This document shows, one piece after another, positions 1 to 7,873 of a stretch of DNA of 64,000 bases. The notes under the pieces were generated by a model that saw only the letters and a program-made list of their open reading frames with translations, made no database searches and was not told the origin of the DNA. Source of the DNA: Methylomonas sp. MK1. Its GTDB lineage: Bacteria; Pseudomonadota; Gammaproteobacteria; Methylococcales; Methylomonadaceae. Where the stretch lies: assembly GCF_000365425.1 (NCBI RefSeq), contig NZ_AQOV01000002.1, forward strand, positions 620,001-684,000, in the 5' to 3' direction. A program made the translations under genes and the position numbers. Each line of letters begins with the position of its first letter. Position 1 is the first letter of the stretch.

Positions 1-395
1 ATGGCTGAGTCGTTGGCTAATATGTCAAAAGCCAATGCTTGCAACGCATCGCCGGCCAGAATGGCGGTGGCTTCGTCGTATGCCTTGTGACAAGTCGGTT
101 TGCCGCGGCGCAGGTCGTCGTTGTCCATCGCCGGCAAGTCGTCATGGATCAATGAATAGACATGAATAAATTCCACTGCGCAAGCCTGCGCGTCCAGCAC
201 ATCTTCACTCAAACCCAAGGCCTGGCCGGTTGCATAAGTCAGCAAGGGCCGGGTGCGTTTACCGCCGTCCAGTACGCTGTAACGCATGGCTTGATGCAGG
301 GTTTGCGGCAGGATGTTCTCGCCGGGCAACCTGGCGTCCAGCGCCCGTTCGACGCGGTTTTGACAGGCAGTAAGGTAGGCTTTTAAGTTACTCAT
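1..395 (-). CDS. ispA: Farnesyl diphosphate synthase (partial, N-terminal part)
   Basis: The reverse strand reads from an ATG at 393-395 and stays open to the window edge, giving about 131 residues of the N-terminus; the rest lies to the left. It begins MSNLKAYL and carries GGKRTRP and the first Asp-rich motif DDLPAMDNDDLRRG, which bind isopentenyl diphosphate and the allylic substrate through magnesium. The family makes C15 (or C10) diphosphate for quinones, undecaprenyl carrier and hopanoids in the cytoplasm. Its start overlaps the end of xseB by 8 bp, the usual xseB-ispA arrangement, so the two are probably translationally coupled; dxs often follows but would be outside the window. Confidence 0.93.
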   Translation of the reverse strand, partial: MSNLKAYLTACQNRVERALDARLPGENILPQTLHQAMRYSVLDGGKRTRPLLTYATGQALGLSEDVLDAQACAVEFIHVYSLIHDDLPAMDNDDLRRGKPTCHKAYDEATAILAGDALQALAFDILANDSA

Positions 396-621
396 CGGTG
401 AATGGCTCCAAAGTTTGCTGGCCGTTTTTTTCTAATAAAATTTGGACTTTCTGCTCGGCGTCTTGCAGCGCTTGCTGGCAGGTGCGGGTTAATCTGATAC
501 CGCGTTCGAAGGATTTTAAGGACTCTTCCAGAGAAATATCGCCGCGTTCCATTTGTTCGACCAATTTCTCCAGTTCTTCCATCGCTTCCTCAAATTGGGA
601 TGCGCTTTTACGTCTCGACAT
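388..621 (-). CDS. xseB: Exodeoxyribonuclease VII small subunit
   Basis: This is a 77-residue, highly charged helical protein with the family signature near its start (FEEAMEELEKLVEQMERGD) and the conserved segment LEESLKSFERG. Its length is typical. XseB packs along the XseA large subunit to form the nuclease that degrades single-stranded DNA to oligonucleotides; XseA is not in this window. It is the first gene of the xseB-ispA pair, and its stop codon lies inside the beginning of ispA. Confidence 0.95.
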   Translation of the reverse strand: MSRRKSASQFEEAMEELEKLVEQMERGDISLEESLKSFERGIRLTRTCQQALQDAEQKVQILLEKNGQQTLEPFTDE

Positions 622-1339
622 ATAAAGTGGCTTGCGGTGCTCAAAAATGACCGAGCATTATAGTATGAATTGCCCGGCCATTGAGTTTGGATTGCATCTG
701 TCGGTTTCGATTTGGCGGCAGGAATCCGGTTCGCCCAGTCGTTTACCACGACTTAGACGGAAGCGCCGACACTTATGGTTACATTTGTGAGCTTACCCTG
801 GTTTACTCGGGTTCCTAAGCTCCAGCTCCCTAGCCATTCACAAACTCCGAACCAGCCCGCTCAAGCGGGTTACATCCGAAATTTCAAGTTGCTATGAAGT
901 AGTTTAAGCGGGCAATGCCTCTTTATGAGCTCGGGTTTTCTTTGATCCCTATCTGGTTTCCGCAAGAACCGCTTCTCTGTTACGCAAATATTCGACGGCT
1001 CTGATGCTGCTAGGCACGAGCGGTCCGCAATCCAGACCAGCTGTCTTTCGATGTTTTACGATATTTCGTGTAAAAACGATATGCCGTGGGCTACAGGCTG
1101 TATTGGCGGCGCTGTGTGTCTATAGAGGCCTATAAATAGTGTTTTTTATTCAATGAGTTACCTTGTTGTTATCCGGGTTCGCGGAAAATGGCATTCCATT
1201 TGCTAATACAAATCGAAGTTCATCGATTTTTACGACAGATTGTTTAAACATCGGATCGGTGGCTTTCTTCTAAACCAAATTATCTAACCGTTCGGTCGCC
1301 GTTTAGGCTCAACCGAATCAAACTTTTTGAGGATATGTC
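622..1339. other. 718-bp intergenic stretch without a recognisable gene
   Basis: No reading frame here has a plausible start, a family motif or codon usage like the neighbours. The sequence is of mixed composition and becomes AT-richer towards 1140-1320, where promoter elements for the following secreted protein would lie. It may be the decayed remains of a gene or mobile element, but nothing specific can be named. Confidence 0.5.
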
Positions 1340-1834
1340 ATGAAAACAACCAGCCGTTTTATCAGCATTTTATTAGGTGCAGTCGTAGTCTCGTCAGCCA
1401 GCGGCGGCGCCGTTGAAAATGTCACAGACAATCCCGCCCCATTGGTTTATTACGAATTCAACGCCGGCGGTGTCACCACCTATTTCACCGATTGCAAAGG
1501 CATGGGTTCGCAGAACGAAGTGGAGCAGAGGGTTAGCCCGCGTGGGGAGTTCCTTCCGAGTAAGATACCCGGACGTTTGTCGGTTAAAAATCTTACCTGT
1601 AGCAAAGGTTTGACGAAGTCGATGGATTTTTGGACTTGGCGACAACAGTTTGTCAACGGTAGGTCGGGCCGGTCGCGGGTCGATGCGACGCTGATCGCCT
1701 ACGACCAGGCTATGACGCCCATCGCGGAGTGGAGCTTCGGTGGCGTTTGGCCGGCATCGATCGATTTCAACGAAACAACGCCCGGCAAAGAAACTATCGT
1801 GTTCGCCGCCGACCAAGTTCAACGGCTGCGCTGA
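1340..1834 (+). CDS. Secreted T4 gp19-like (phage tail tube family) protein
   Basis: The 164-residue protein starts with a signal peptide or anchor (MKTTSRFISILLGAVVVSS, then SGGA). Residues about 38-160 follow the gp19/contractile-injection tail-tube pattern: YEFNAGG, then CKGMGSQNEVEQR, KIPGR, LTCSKGLTKSMDFWTWRQ and IAEWSFGGVWPASID. In phages and contractile injection systems this fold stacks into the inner tube and has no signal peptide. Here the gene stands alone, with no sheath, baseplate or ATPase gene nearby, and two cysteines (52 and 87) could form a disulfide outside the cytoplasm. The family assignment rests on motif order; the role is unknown. The start is preceded by a GAGGAT-like ribosome binding site. 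Confidence 0.72.
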   Translation: MKTTSRFISILLGAVVVSSASGGAVENVTDNPAPLVYYEFNAGGVTTYFTDCKGMGSQNEVEQRVSPRGEFLPSKIPGRLSVKNLTCSKGLTKSMDFWTWRQQFVNGRSGRSRVDATLIAYDQAMTPIAEWSFGGVWPASIDFNETTPGKETIVFAADQVQRLR

Positions 1835-2022
1835 TCGAAACCGGGGCTGCCGTCAAACAGGTGGTTTGTTGTCAAAAACGGCAGCAGTGCCCTGGAAAAC
1901 GCCGTGGGTCCGGCTTTTCCAGCGGATAGATAATTTCACATGGAGCTTGCGGAAGTTGAGGTGTGGTGAGCCGGGTGATGAGGACCGGCTTTCCGGAGCC
2001 TCCTTGGCGCCCGTTGCTGACA

Positions 2023-2028
2023 TATAAT
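2023..2028 (+). promoter_or_regulatory. Possible -10 element upstream of parE
   Basis: A perfect TATAAT lies about 40 bp before the chosen parE start. No good -35 hexamer stands at 16-18 bp spacing, so the promoter is only suggested. It also argues for the 2068 start, because an in-frame extension to 1963 would lie upstream of it. Confidence 0.3.
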
Positions 2029-2067
2029 GGTCAGCTGACACTCTGTTATCACCTATTACGAGACATC

Positions 2068-3957
2068 ATGACCCAAGAATATAACGCGGCTGCCATAGAA
2101 GTACTGAGCGGCCTGGACCCGGTGCGCAAACGCCCCGGTATGTATACCGACACTACCCGCCCCAACCATTTGGTGCAGGAAGTGGTGGACAACAGCGTGG
2201 ACGAGGCGCTGGCTGGGCATGCCGATACCATCAATGTCGTGCTATATAAAGACGGTTCGGTACGGGTGGACGATAACGGCAGGGGCATGCCGGTGGATAT
2301 TCATCCCGAGCAGGGCATTCCGGGCGTGGAAGTGATCCTGACGCAGTTGCATGCCGGCGGTAAATTCTCTAATAAAAACTATCAATTTTCCGGCGGTCTG
2401 CACGGTGTCGGCGTGTCTGTGGTCAATGCCTTATCGGAAAAGTTACTGGTCGAAATCAAGCGCGGCGGTGGCGTGTATCAGATGGAGTTCGCCGGCGGCG
2501 ACAAGGTCAGCGACTTGCAACAGAGCGGCACGGTCGGTAAAAACAACACCGGCACCAGCGTGCATTTCTGGCCGGACGGCAAGTATTTCGACTCCAATCG
2601 GGTATCGGTCAGCAAGCTCAAACATGTGTTGCGTGCCAAAGCGGTATTGTGCCCCGGCTTGAAAATCACCTTGAATTCCGAACTCAGCGACGAGCAGTTC
2701 GAATGGTGTTACCAGAACGGCTTGCAGGAATATCTGCTGGACCGGGTCGGCGACGCCGAAATCTTTCCGCAACCGCCATTCATGGCCAACATGGCGGCCA
2801 GCAACGAAGCGGTGGAGTGGGGCATAGTCTGGACGCCGGACAGCCTGCCGGAAACCATCGCCGAAAGTTATGTGAATCTGGTGCCGACTGCCCAAGGCGG
2901 TACTCACGTTAACGGCTTGCGCGCCGGCTTGACCGAGGCGATGCGCGAGTTTCTGGATTTTCGTAACCTCTTGCCGCGCGGCGTTAAGATCGCTCCTGAA
3001 GACGTTTGGGAGAGCTGTCATTTTGTGTTGTCGGTAAAACTGGAAGACCCGCAGTTTTCCGGCCAAACCAAGGAAAGACTGAGTTCGCGCGAATGCGTGA
3101 CCTTTGTGTCCGGCGTAGCCAAGGATACTTTTAGCTTATGGCTGAACCAGCATCCGCAAGAAGGCGAGAAAATCGCCGAGATCATCCTGGCAAGCGCCCA
3201 GAAGCGCCTGAGAGCCGGTAAGAAAATCATACGCAAGAAAATCACCAGCGGCCCGGCCTTGCCCGGCAAACTGGCCGATTGTTCCGGGCAGGATCTGAGC
3301 CGCACCGAACTGTTCCTGGTCGAAGGCGACTCGGCCGGAGGCTCTGCCAAGCAGGCTAGAGACCGCGAGTTTCAGGCCATCATGCCGTTAAGAGGGAAAA
3401 TTCTGAATACCTGGGAAGTCGATTCCGGGGAAGTGATGGCGTCGCAGGAAGTTCACGACATCGCCGTGGCGCTGGGCATAGAACCGGACAGCAACGATCT
3501 GCAAAACCTGCGTTACGGCAAAATCTGCATCCTGGCCGATGCCGACTCAGATGGTAACCACATTGCCACCTTGATTTGCGCGTTGTTTTATCAGCATTTC
3601 AACGCCTTGGTCAGAGCCGGGCATGTGTTCGTGGCGATGCCGCCGCTGTATCGGATCGACGTCGGTAAAAAGGTGTTTTACGCGCTGGACGAATCGGAGC
3701 GCTTGGGGGTGTTGGCGCGCATCGAAGCGGAAAAACTCACCGGCAAGATCAACATTCAGCGCTTTAAAGGTTTGGGCGAGATGAATCCCTCGCAATTGCG
3801 GGAAACCACGATGAATCCCGATACCCGCCGCTTGGTGCAGTTGACTATCGAAGAAAACGACGACACCCGCGAGCAAATGGACTTATTGCTGGCGAAGAAG
3901 CGCGCTGGGGACCGGAAAAGTTGGTTGGAAGATCGGGGTAACTTAGCGCAAATATAA
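2068..3957 (+). CDS. parE: DNA topoisomerase IV subunit B
   Basis: This is a 629-residue type IIA topoisomerase ATPase subunit. The GHKL ATP-binding region shows KRPGMYTD, EVVDNSVDEALAG, VDDNGRGMPVDIH and GGLHGVGVSVVNALS within the first 125 residues; the TOPRIM part shows LVEGDSAGGSAKQARDR, PLRGKILN and DADSDGNHI; the C-terminus has RFKGLGEMNP. It lacks the insertion found in many GyrB proteins and its length fits ParE. With ParC, absent here, it unlinks daughter chromosomes. The start at 2068 gives MTQEYNAAAIEVL, the normal ParE beginning; a longer in-frame extension to 1963 has no conserved sequence. Confidence 0.96.
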   Translation: MTQEYNAAAIEVLSGLDPVRKRPGMYTDTTRPNHLVQEVVDNSVDEALAGHADTINVVLYKDGSVRVDDNGRGMPVDIHPEQGIPGVEVILTQLHAGGKFSNKNYQFSGGLHGVGVSVVNALSEKLLVEIKRGGGVYQMEFAGGDKVSDLQQSGTVGKNNTGTSVHFWPDGKYFDSNRVSVSKLKHVLRAKAVLCPGLKITLNSELSDEQFEWCYQNGLQEYLLDRVGDAEIFPQPPFMANMAASNEAVEWGIVWTPDSLPETIAESYVNLVPTAQGGTHVNGLRAGLTEAMREFLDFRNLLPRGVKIAPEDVWESCHFVLSVKLEDPQFSGQTKERLSSRECVTFVSGVAKDTFSLWLNQHPQEGEKIAEIILASAQKRLRAGKKIIRKKITSGPALPGKLADCSGQDLSRTELFLVEGDSAGGSAKQARDREFQAIMPLRGKILNTWEVDSGEVMASQEVHDIAVALGIEPDSNDLQNLRYGKICILADADSDGNHIATLICALFYQHFNALVRAGHVFVAMPPLYRIDVGKKVFYALDESERLGVLARIEAEKLTGKINIQRFKGLGEMNPSQLRETTMNPDTRRLVQLTIEENDDTREQMDLLLAKKRAGDRKSWLEDRGNLAQI

Positions 3958-3964
3958 GCGACAC

Positions 3965-3994
3965 GCCGGCCGGAGTTAGAGTAATCCGGCTGGT
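3965..3994 (+). terminator. Putative terminator after parE
   Basis: A 10-bp stem (GCCGGCCGGA pairing with TCCGGCTGGT, two G-U pairs) with a 10-base loop begins 8 bp after the parE stop. A T-rich stretch (TTAGTTTTT) follows 7 bases later. It could also serve the convergent membrane-protein gene that ends at 4007. Confidence 0.55.
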
Positions 3995-4006
3995 AATCCT
4001 TAGTTT

Positions 4007-4528
4007 TTAGATGTCCATCAACAGCATCGGTATGCCGTAAGTCAGCACGAAATAACTAAAGGCATAAACCACACTGACGCTGGTTGGGTAGCTGAAGAAA
4101 GCGCGAAAGATATAGCTGACGATGGAGATATACCAAATCACCAAAAATAGCGCGATGCCGATGCCGATTTCTTCGCGGTAGGGGTGATGATTTAGCACCA
4201 GCCAATAGTCCAGGGCTTCCCCGCTCACCGCCAAGGTCATGATGAAATTTTCGCAGACGAATATCGAGGTATACAACTGGTTGAAGCAGCCCCATTTTTT
4301 TTCCATCAGCAATAAGATCGCCACCGAGCCGAAAGCCATGGTGGTGCGGCCCAAAACTTCCAACGTGCCATCAGCCGGGTCGGCGATTAAGCCTTCAACG
4401 ATGATGCCGGAAATCAGATAGAACGCCACGTTTTTCCACATAAACGAGGTAGGCGGGACTAAATCCGAGGGATTGTTCAGAAACCAGCAAGAGGACAGGT
4501 ACTTCAGGAGTAGATTCATAATCGGCAC
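4007..4528 (-). CDS. Uncharacterised multi-pass membrane protein
   Basis: The protein is 173 residues, or 170 from an internal ATG at 4519 (MNLLLKYL), which looks equally plausible. It has about four or five hydrophobic segments, including NVAFYLISGIIVEGLI, a stretch around AFGSVAILLLM, GIGIALFLVIWYISIVSYIF and YAFSYFVLTYGIPMLLM. No catalytic or transport motif was recognised, so no function is offered. It is transcribed away from the CvfB-like gene and convergently with parE. Confidence 0.7.
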   Translation of the reverse strand: MPIMNLLLKYLSSCWFLNNPSDLVPPTSFMWKNVAFYLISGIIVEGLIADPADGTLEVLGRTTMAFGSVAILLLMEKKWGCFNQLYTSIFVCENFIMTLAVSGEALDYWLVLNHHPYREEIGIGIALFLVIWYISIVSYIFRAFFSYPTSVSVVYAFSYFVLTYGIPMLLMDI

Positions 4529-4699
4529 GTATATTCGATAAAAGCAGGATTTATCAAATCGAAAAAACCGTCCATTATAGACGGGCGGCAGAATAACGGA
4601 GTTTTGACTTCGTTTTGCGTGTGTATCGTGACCTTTGGCAAGTTGTACAAGGCCCGGCCGTATAAGGAGAAGCGGTCTGCCGTTTTACCGATTCGTTTG

Positions 4700-4705
4700 T
4701 ATAAT
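4700..4705 (+). promoter_or_regulatory. Possible -10 element upstream of the CvfB-like gene
   Basis: TATAAT preceded by TTTG stands 70 bp before the ATG at 4775. The -35 region is weak. Its position between the two candidate starts of the gene supports the downstream start. Confidence 0.35.
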
Positions 4706-4774
4706 AGCCCTTCATTTCTCCGCGTGCGGCCAGCAAGTGCCGACGCTCACGCCCAACCAAACTCCGGAACCTTC

Positions 4775-5614
4775 ATGATCGAACTAGGCAAATTCAACAC
4801 TTTAACCGTCGTCAGCCAGCGTGATAATCAGTATGGTCTGGATGGTGGAGAGCTTGGCGAGATTGGGTTGGTAGACCAAGATGCACCGGATAATCTAAAG
4901 GTCGGCGATACCGTAAACGCCTTTGTCTACATTGACGGTAAGAATCAAACCATCGCTACCCTGCAAACGCCGCTTGCCCAAGTCGATCAGGTGGCTTGGC
5001 TAAAATGCATATCACTCAGCCATGCCGGTGCGTTTTTGGGATGGGGATTGCCTAAGGATTTGTTGCTGCCGTTTAGCGAACAAAAGGGGAAAGTCGTCGA
5101 AGGCCGTTCTTATCTGGTGCGTCTGTTTTTAGACGAAAACAACCGCATCGCCGCGACGATGATGCTGGATGATTTCATTCAAGACCAAGCGTTTTATTAC
5201 AAAGACGGCCAAGCGGTGCAACTCATCATCGCCGATGAAACCGATTTGGGCTTTAAGGCAGTAGTGGATAATCAATACTGGGGTGTGCTGTATAAAAGCG
5301 AGACTTTTCAGCCCTTGCAAAAAGGCCAAACGTTGACTGGCTATATTAAAAAAGTCCGCCCCGACAACAAGCTGGATTTGATTTTGAGTCAGGAAAAATA
5401 CGGCCAGAAAGTCGATGCCACGTCCGAAAAGATTCTGGCGATACTCACAAAGCGCGGCGGCTATGTGGCGCTAACCGACAAAAGTGCGCCGGAAATTATT
5501 TACGATACCTTTGGCGTCAGCAAAAAAGTCTTCAAGCAAGCGATAGGCGGCTTGTACAAACAACGGCGGATCGCGATCGAAGAAGCCGGTATCCGCTTGG
5601 TCGATCAAGCTTAA
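4775..5614 (+). CDS. cvfB: CvfB-family S1-like RNA-binding protein
   Basis: The 279-residue protein begins MIELGKFNTLTVVSQRDNQYG and contains successive S1-like OB folds: residues about 1-65, 70-135 (AFLGWGLPKDLLLPF) and 145-210 (DLGFKAVVDNQYWGVLYKSE), followed by a winged-helix C-terminus (ILTKRGGYVALTDKSAPE, then VSKKVFKQAIGGLYKQRRI). This is the conserved virulence factor B/YitL layout. These proteins bind RNA and influence gene expression; the substrate is not known. An upstream in-frame start at 4604 would add 57 unconserved residues and overlap the likely promoter, so 4775 is preferred. Confidence 0.88.
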   Translation: MIELGKFNTLTVVSQRDNQYGLDGGELGEIGLVDQDAPDNLKVGDTVNAFVYIDGKNQTIATLQTPLAQVDQVAWLKCISLSHAGAFLGWGLPKDLLLPFSEQKGKVVEGRSYLVRLFLDENNRIAATMMLDDFIQDQAFYYKDGQAVQLIIADETDLGFKAVVDNQYWGVLYKSETFQPLQKGQTLTGYIKKVRPDNKLDLILSQEKYGQKVDATSEKILAILTKRGGYVALTDKSAPEIIYDTFGVSKKVFKQAIGGLYKQRRIAIEEAGIRLVDQA

Positions 5615-5621
5615 GGCAAAT

Positions 5622-5648
5622 GGAGAGACGCGTAGTTTGCGTCTCTCC
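5622..5648. terminator. Stem-loop between convergent cvfB and cytochrome P460 genes
   Basis: Ten perfect base pairs (GGAGAGACGC with GCGTCTCTCC) enclose the loop GTAGTTT, 7 bp after the cvfB stop. There is no T tract, so it may be a bidirectional RNA-stabilising hairpin or weak terminator. A closely similar stem occurs after trpS at 16404-16429, marking a dispersed palindrome. Confidence 0.55.
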
Positions 5649-5667
5649 TGAGGATCAGCCGCAGAGC

Positions 5668-6150
5668 CTAAGGCCGATATTGCGAGAACACGTAATCGGT
5701 TTTTTGCTCGGTTGCATGGCAGGCGAAGCAGGAGGTGCCGCTGTCTTTCACCAGCCGCTCGGTTTTGCTATTGCCGGCAAAGCCTTCAAAGCCCCAGCCG
5801 CCGGTTGCGGCAAACTTTTTCGCGTCTTTCAGCATCACGCCCACCAGTTTGCGCTCGCCTTCCTGGATGGTTTTATCCTTCTCCTGATACTGCAATAAAT
5901 CGAATACCAGCACCGAGCCGTCCGCGTACTTACCGGTCTTCAAGCCGGACTCAGCTTGTTTATTAGCATAGACATGATGCAGGCCTTGAAACGGATTCTC
6001 CAGGGCATGGCCGGGCTGAATCAACATGCTTTTAGCGTGCAGCCAGTTGCGATAGCCCTCCGGAAACGGCACGGCCTGATCGGCGGCTAACGCGGTAATG
6101 GCAACTGTGCTTAGCAGACCCATCAGCAGTATCGAAATGCTTTTTTTCAT
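5668..6150 (-). CDS. Cytochrome P460-family periplasmic c-type cytochrome
   Basis: This is a 160-residue protein with a signal peptide (MKKSISILLMGLLSTVAITALAA) and one C-terminal c-type haem site, CFACH, about 20 residues from the end. The body (NPFQGLHHVYANKQAE, then YADGSVLVFDLLQY) has the order of the cytochrome P460/cytochrome c'-beta fold. In methanotrophs and ammonia oxidisers this family handles hydroxylamine or nitric oxide in the periplasm. Whether the haem is lysine-crosslinked (P460) or not (c'-beta) cannot be decided from the sequence alone. The start at 6150 begins the signal peptide directly; a start five codons upstream is also possible. Confidence 0.85.
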   Translation of the reverse strand: MKKSISILLMGLLSTVAITALAADQAVPFPEGYRNWLHAKSMLIQPGHALENPFQGLHHVYANKQAESGLKTGKYADGSVLVFDLLQYQEKDKTIQEGERKLVGVMLKDAKKFAATGGWGFEGFAGNSKTERLVKDSGTSCFACHATEQKTDYVFSQYRP

Positions 6151-6390
6151 GATCGTATCCCCCACAAAAGTAAATGCATAAATAATTTCGAATCGAAACT
6201 ATATGGTCTTTTTAAGCGGATTTGCGGATTTTGTCAAACAAATAGTGATGCGCTATTAATTTGCTTGGCGAGACGCTGCTGGATGGTAGGAGCGGTGTTA
6301 AGCGGGAATGGCGGTTAAGACGACAGCAGGAGCGAGAAAGATGGCCTGGTGTTGGGCTGCAAAAGGCTTGCAACCCAAGTGACCAGGCAC

Positions 6391-6939
6391 TTAAATTTTG
6401 CCGTCCAACCCCATCTGAAAATATTTGTGGGTGATTTTTTCCTGGTTTTCCAGCAACCAGTCGATATCCGGGGTGTTGGTCATGGCTTTATGAATGGCTT
6501 TGGCCATGGCCTCGCGGTGGATGTTGAACAAAATTTGATGATCCAGATTGTCGTCCTTGATCACGCTAGGATTCAGCCAGACCGAACAAATAATGCCCAG
6601 ATCGTTGGCTTTTTCCTTGGGAATATCACCCGCGCGCACGGCATCCAATACGCCGTTGGCAATCGCCGCTTGCACGGTGCCCATTAAAATATTGGTGTAA
6701 CGGCTGTTCTTGACAGTCACCTTGCTGACCATCAGCGTGACCGGGCGCACCTGAATATCGGTATTTAAAATCGCGAATACCCGAGTGTGGCCCTGCACTT
6801 GATCGCCGGTTAGGGTGGCAATCGCGGTGCCGACCGGCCCGTCCAGTTCGCCGATGATGATTTCCGGTTCTGCCGCCGTACCGGCCGGTCCGCCCGCTAC
6901 CAGGGCTTCGCCGGTGCGCATAATGATTCTTTCGCTCAT
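6391..6939 (-). CDS. Formaldehyde-activating enzyme (Fae) paralogue
   Basis: The 182-residue protein matches the Fae fold along its length: GEALVAGG, EIIIGELDGPVGTAIA, NTDIQVRPVTLMVSKVTVKNSR, GTVQAAIANGVLDAV and PKEKANDLGIICSVWL. True Fae condenses formaldehyde with tetrahydromethanopterin in the cytoplasm using a histidine in the motif AHIDLIIG; here that position reads AAEPEIIIG, with Glu in place of His. This suggests one of the divergent Fae-like paralogues found beside canonical fae in methylotrophs, perhaps sensing or binding formaldehyde or pterin. GGAG six bases before the ATG fixes the start. It is monocistronic, with palindromic repeats upstream. Confidence 0.85.
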   Translation of the reverse strand: MSERIIMRTGEALVAGGPAGTAAEPEIIIGELDGPVGTAIATLTGDQVQGHTRVFAILNTDIQVRPVTLMVSKVTVKNSRYTNILMGTVQAAIANGVLDAVRAGDIPKEKANDLGIICSVWLNPSVIKDDNLDHQILFNIHREAMAKAIHKAMTNTPDIDWLLENQEKITHKYFQMGLDGKI

Positions 6940-6982
6940 GTTGGTCTCCAATTTCAAGTGAGTGTTTCGGATTGTGTTTGTC

Positions 6983-7080
6983 GATCCCCTCTCTGCAAAA
7001 GAGGGGCTAGGGGAGATTTGTTTAGAATAAATCCCCCTCGATCCCCTTTATGCCCGGCGGGTACTTTTCAAAAGGGGAGG
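6983..7080. repeat. Palindromic intergenic repeat (CCCCT/AGGGG type)
   Basis: Between the fae paralogue and the next gene the sequence folds on itself: CCCCTCTCTGCAAAAGAGGGG, then GGGGAGATTT facing AAATCCCC, then CCCCTTTATG facing CAAAAGGGG. It resembles dispersed REP-like elements and could act as a transcript end for the upstream gene on the minus strand. Confidence 0.5.
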
Positions 7081-7088
7081 TTTAGAGC

Positions 7089-7745
7089 TTAAGCCTCGCC
7101 GCTCATCACCATCGCCCCATACTCTTCCGGCGTAATAACGCCGCCCATACTTTCTGCCACGTGACTATCGCAAGCCGGCAACACATCCTGCACGGCATCA
7201 ATCCGCTTCCACTGTGGCAACGGTGTTTCTTGGTTTGCTTGCGGCACGTATTTAGAGCTGGCCACGCGGCTCATGCGGTGAATATAGCGCGGACAGTTGA
7301 TAAATATCTCGCTGATCGCCACCCGTACGATCAGTTCCGCGCCCGGATAGTCAGCCAGCAGCGGATCGTTGGTTTCAATGCGGGCGTCGCCATGCACTCG
7401 AATCCGATGCGGTGTTTCGAAATCGATGAACAACATGCCGATTTTCGGATTGCCGTTGATATTGCCCATCGACAAAAACATGCCGTTGCCGTCGTAACTG
7501 GGAAACGCCAGTTCCTGCGGACTAACCACCTTCACCAGTCCGGGATTACCGCCCTTGTAAGAACAGGTCGGATAACCGCGCTGATCGATTGTGGTCAGAA
7601 AGAAAAAATCTCGGCTCTCGATAAACGGCTGATGCTGCTCGCTTACCTGCTGTTCCACGATGATTTGTTCCAAGCGATCCGCCAGATTGACGGTGTCGTG
7701 TTGCTCTTGCAATTGCCGGTGCTGCGGGCTGTAAAAGTCGCTCAT
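7089..7745 (-). CDS. Pyridoxamine 5'-phosphate oxidase-family (FMN-binding split barrel) protein
   Basis: The protein has 218 residues. The N-terminal helix is followed by a split-barrel core: DFFFLTTIDQRGYPTCSYKGG, ELAFPSYDGNGMFLSMGN, NPKIGMLFIDFETPHRIRVHG, and a C-terminal part with IFINCPRYIH. This is the pattern of FMN-binding PPOX-like oxidoreductases (the MSMEG_6519/YvaG-like group) rather than true PdxH. A substrate cannot be named. An AAGGAG site eight bases before the ATG supports the start. It lies in the same orientation as the fae paralogue, about 150 bp upstream of it. Confidence 0.82.
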   Translation of the reverse strand: MSDFYSPQHRQLQEQHDTVNLADRLEQIIVEQQVSEQHQPFIESRDFFFLTTIDQRGYPTCSYKGGNPGLVKVVSPQELAFPSYDGNGMFLSMGNINGNPKIGMLFIDFETPHRIRVHGDARIETNDPLLADYPGAELIVRVAISEIFINCPRYIHRMSRVASSKYVPQANQETPLPQWKRIDAVQDVLPACDSHVAESMGGVITPEEYGAMVMSGEA

Positions 7746-7873
7746 GGGCGGTGCTCCTTGATGGGGTGGTGCGGCGATTCTAACAGGAATGCTGGCTAGT
7801 CAGTTTTACGGTTGCATGAAACAGAACGCCGGGTCGGATTGCTACGAGGAGCGTGCGAACGATAAAAAACGCC

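Noticed and set aside
162..386. Plus-strand frame opposite ispA
   Set aside because: It is the complement of a clearly conserved prenyltransferase region.
622..1339. Possible RNA gene or transposon remnant in the 718-bp gap
   Set aside because: No tRNA-like cloverleaf, terminator or transposase motif could be supported by reading.
1340..1834. A prophage or contractile injection island around the tail-tube-like gene
   Set aside because: No sheath, baseplate, terminase, capsid or integrase gene lies nearby; neighbours are housekeeping genes.
1963..2067. Longer N-terminus for ParE
   Set aside because: The extra 35 residues are not ParE-like and a TATAAT lies within them.
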